Assembly: GCA_002365735.1 (NCBI GenBank)
Contig: DEZY01000103.1
Span: 1 to 9,818, forward strand
Length of the DNA stretch: 9,818 nt
Source: Actinobacteria bacterium UBA3120
GTDB taxonomy: Bacteria; Actinomycetota; Actinomycetes; S36-B12
Direction of reading: 5' to 3'
A model generated the notes under the pieces. That model searched no databases. It was given only the letters and a program-made list of their open reading frames with translations, and was not told the origin of the DNA. The translations under genes and the position numbers were made by a program. Positions 8,370 to 9,818 of the stretch are shown piece by piece. The stretch's first letter is position 1. Each line of letters starts with the position of its first letter.

Positions 8370-8377
8370 TTCCCAGT

Positions 8378-8836
8378 ATGGCGAAGATTATGGAACCGGG
8401 TTCAACAGATGTCACCGCGGAAGTCCAAGCAATTGGAATGGGCGCTCTGGGTGAGCGGATGGGAATCGTCATTACAGGTGCGAGCCTGGATGCTGAAGGG
8501 TTGGCATCGGTCACGGCAACTATGCCAGTTCACGGGAACACGCAGCCTTTTGGCCTCCTGCACGGAGGCGCCAGCGCGGTCCTCGCCGAAACATTGGGCT
8601 CGATCGCCGCGGGGGTTACCGCGCATCACTTAGTGGGCGAGGGCGTTCTCGTGGTCGGGATCGACTTAAATGCCACCCATCACAAGTCAGCCCGAAATGG
8701 TCTTGTCACCGGTGTCGCCACAATGATTAGTGCGGGAAAAACTGTTCTCACCAGTGACATCACTATTTGCAATGAGCAGGGTGAGCGGGTGTGCACCGCA
8801 CGTCTGACGGCCATGGCCCGTGAAAAACGGACCTAA
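8378..8836 (+). CDS. Hotdog-fold thioesterase, PaaI-like
   Basis: A 152-residue soluble protein of the PaaI/4HBT hotdog superfamily, which hydrolyses acyl-CoA thioesters. The active-site region is NTQPFGLLHGGASAVLAETLGS (54-75 together); the HGG (62-64) and the acidic Glu71 on the central helix are the usual catalytic elements. The segments VVGIDLNATHHK (92-103) and GLVTGVA (108-114) correspond to the core strands. Relatives include PaaI (hydroxyphenylacetyl-CoA), the entH/ybgC-like housekeeping enzymes and MenI (dihydroxynaphthoyl-CoA). The sequence alone does not decide the substrate. The ATG at 8378 is preferred over a TTG at 8348, which would place coding sequence across the polA promoter and has no ribosome binding site. 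An ATG at 8390 is a less likely alternative. The gene diverges from polA with 43 bp between start codons. Stop is TAA at 8834-8836. Confidence 0.88.
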   Translation: MAKIMEPGSTDVTAEVQAIGMGALGERMGIVITGASLDAEGLASVTATMPVHGNTQPFGLLHGGASAVLAETLGSIAAGVTAHHLVGEGVLVVGIDLNATHHKSARNGLVTGVATMISAGKTVLTSDITICNEQGERVCTARLTAMAREKRT

Positions 8837-8890
8837 CCCATTGCTGCAAGTGCATTTGTTCCCTAGATACCGCGTGGAGTGGACATCAGC

Positions 8891-9025
8891 GTGAAACACT
8901 CACAACTCGATAACAATCGAACTTCTTCAGCGAAATGGCTGTGCTTGGGGCTCAGATATGGGTATCGTTCGTCGAGTTCCACTTGTGTCCCACGGTCCGC
9001 GGGAAGTTTCATTTGGAGTCAGTGA
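8891..9025 (+). CDS. Possible 44-residue upstream ORF before livH
   Basis: A GTG at 8891 opens a 44-codon frame that ends in TGA at 9023-9025. The last A of that stop is the first base of the candidate livH ATG (a TGATG overlap). A GGAG lies 11 nt before the GTG, which is rather far. The peptide contains a WLCLGL stretch and a run of four serines and matches no family I recognise. It could be a leader peptide that couples translation to livH, or a chance frame in the spacer. Its amino acids are not clearly enriched in Leu, Ile or Val, so a classical attenuator is not supported. Confidence 0.2.
   Translation: MKHSQLDNNRTSSAKWLCLGLRYGYRSSSSTCVPRSAGSFIWSQ
8904..8978 (+). repeat. Inverted repeats in the thioesterase-livH spacer
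   Basis: Two overlapping dyads are visible. TCGAT-AACA-ATCGA (8907-8920) is a perfect 5-bp dyad around a 4-base centre. AACTCGA (8904-8910) pairs perfectly with TCGAGTT (8972-8978) about 60 nt downstream. The first has the size and symmetry of a half-turn operator for a dimeric repressor; the second could close a leader RNA structure. The rest of the spacer (8837-9024) holds no convincing promoter pair or U-tract terminator. Function is not shown. Confidence 0.35.
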
Positions 9026-9818
9026 TGGATCCAGACCACGTTCAGAAAGAGACCCGGAGGTCAGCACACGTGCTTAAACGCGTTCGACTAGCTATGGGAG
9101 TTCTGCTCCTGGCAACCATCGCCTTCATGATCACGGGAAGTCTTTCGCCAGCGAACGCGGCCGAGACGACCATCATCGGAACCCTGAGCACGCCCGGGGG
9201 CGAACCGGTGGTCGGAGTTGTGATTACGGCAATTGACGCAGATGGGGTGACTACCTCGGGAACATCCGATGACGAAGGTGCGTTTGTGGTGCCGCTGCCA
9301 GCAGGCGGCACATATACGGTGGAAATTGATCTCACGACCTTGCCCGAAGGAATCACCCTCAATAACGAGGCGGACGCAAGCCGTTCACTTTTGGTCCTGG
9401 GTGGGGAAAAGAGGGTACTCATTGGCCTGTCTGAGGGCGGCGAGTCCGGTATTGGTGAAGTTGAGTCCGGAACTTCGGAGCGGGTCATTCAACTTTTTCT
9501 CGACGGAATCCTCTACGGACTGGTCATAGCCCTCGGCGCTGTGGGCATGAACCTAGTGTTCGGAACCACTGGTTTGACCAACTTCTCCCAAGGTGAACTC
9601 CTCTCACTCGGCGCATTTACCGCACTAGCCATCAACACGGCCGGCGTGAACATCATCATCGCCGCGCCGATCGCAATCGTTTTTGCCGCATTTGTGTACG
9701 GCTGGGGCCAAAATCGAATCCTTTGGCGTCCCCTGCGGCGCCGCAAAACAGGCCTGATTGCAGCAATGATTGTCAGTATCGGGCTCGCAATATTCTTGCG
9801 GTACACATTGGTCTTGTT
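9025..9818 (+). CDS. livH: LivH-type ABC permease with exported N-terminal domain, 5' part
   Basis: The frame is open to the window end; 264 residues are visible and the 3' part is missing. Residues 1-45 contain a basic segment (KRVR), a hydrophobic core GVLLLATIAFMITG and an ANA cleavage site (43-45), a Sec signal peptide. Residues about 48-115 resemble the carboxypeptidase-regulatory-like beta-sandwich, with GTLSTPGGEPVVGVVITA, the turn TSDDEGAFVVPLPAGGTYTV and repeated short strands. An acidic Gly/Ser/Glu linker follows. From about 153 the LivH permease begins (QLFLDGILYGLVIALGAVG, then NFSQGELLSLGAFTA). LivH forms, with LivM, the channel of branched-chain amino acid importers, so livM, livF and livG probably follow outside the window. 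Start: ATG 9025 has GGAG (9015-9018) at 6 nt; GTG 9070 has GGAGG (9056-9060) at 9 nt and would give a more standard 30-residue signal peptide. The substrate is by family only. Confidence 0.85.
   Translation, partial: MDPDHVQKETRRSAHVLKRVRLAMGVLLLATIAFMITGSLSPANAAETTIIGTLSTPGGEPVVGVVITAIDADGVTTSGTSDDEGAFVVPLPAGGTYTVEIDLTTLPEGITLNNEADASRSLLVLGGEKRVLIGLSEGGESGIGEVESGTSERVIQLFLDGILYGLVIALGAVGMNLVFGTTGLTNFSQGELLSLGAFTALAINTAGVNIIIAAPIAIVFAAFVYGWGQNRILWRPLRRRKTGLIAAMIVSIGLAIFLRYTLVL
9056..9060 (+). promoter_or_regulatory. livH: Ribosome binding site for the alternative livH start
   Basis: GGAGG stands 9 nt before GTG 9070, in frame with and inside the longer livH reading frame. It is the strongest Shine-Dalgarno match in the region. 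Starting there removes 15 residues containing several acids (MDPDHVQKE) that are unusual in front of a signal peptide. It competes with GGAG (9015-9018) before ATG 9025. Confidence 0.45.

Noticed and set aside
8348..8377. TTG start for the thioesterase
   Set aside because: It would sit immediately beside the polA -10 box, has no ribosome binding site, and adds residues that do not look like the family N-terminus.
8841..8869. TTGCTG and TAGATA with 17-bp spacing as a livH promoter
   Set aside because: Spacing is ideal but each box matches its consensus at only about three positions and the second lacks the final T; too weak to list.
1..9818. A new defence, mobile or biosynthetic system
   Set aside because: No transposase, integrase, repeat array, toxin-antitoxin pair or unknown multi-gene cassette is present; nearly all coding sequence belongs to recognised housekeeping families.

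Overview
This window looks like a chromosomal core region of an actinobacterium (Actinomycetota). Four things point there. The gene order polA-rpsA-coaE-uvrB is the one known from Mycobacterium and relatives. The S1 protein has four S1 domains and an actinobacterial-type acidic tail. DNA polymerase I has lost its proofreading residues and carries Tyr in the O-helix. Two divergent genes lack ribosome binding sites but have -10 boxes placed for leaderless mRNAs. Base composition looks moderate by eye rather than very GC-rich, which would suit one of the lower-GC aquatic lineages. That last point is inference, and I cannot name a genus.

Layout. Positions 1-417 (+) hold the C-terminal part of a metallo-beta-lactamase-fold hydrolase cut by the window edge. 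It converges, across 9 bp, on a long minus-strand cluster that reads from right to left: polA (8334-5671), rpsA (5553-4096), coaE (4091-3468), uvrB (3471-1423) and terC (1419-427). The last four are packed with gaps of 4 bp or less or a 4-bp overlap, so they are probably one transcript. A 117-bp spacer between polA and rpsA holds a stem-loop just after polA and a good -10 box, so rpsA can probably also start its own transcript. Divergent from polA, a small hotdog-fold thioesterase gene starts only 43 bp away (8378-8836, +). A spacer of about 190 bp follows, with inverted repeats and a possible 44-residue upstream reading frame. The window then ends inside a LivH-type branched-chain amino acid ABC permease gene (from 9025, +), whose product begins with a signal peptide and an extracytoplasmic carboxypeptidase-regulatory-like domain ahead of the membrane part.

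How the genes fit together. The minus cluster combines DNA replication/repair (PolA fills gaps, including those left by UvrABC excision; UvrB verifies damage), translation (S1), coenzyme A synthesis (CoaE) and a TerC-family membrane protein probably acting on metal ions. The liv gene on the right presumably begins a separate amino-acid uptake operon. I found no mobile element, CRISPR array, tRNA, rRNA or defence system, and I see no sign of horizontal transfer. Most of the window is ordinary housekeeping sequence. The points of real interest are the fused LivH amino-terminal domain, the very compact divergent promoter pair, the region in front of livH, and the PolA active-site variants.
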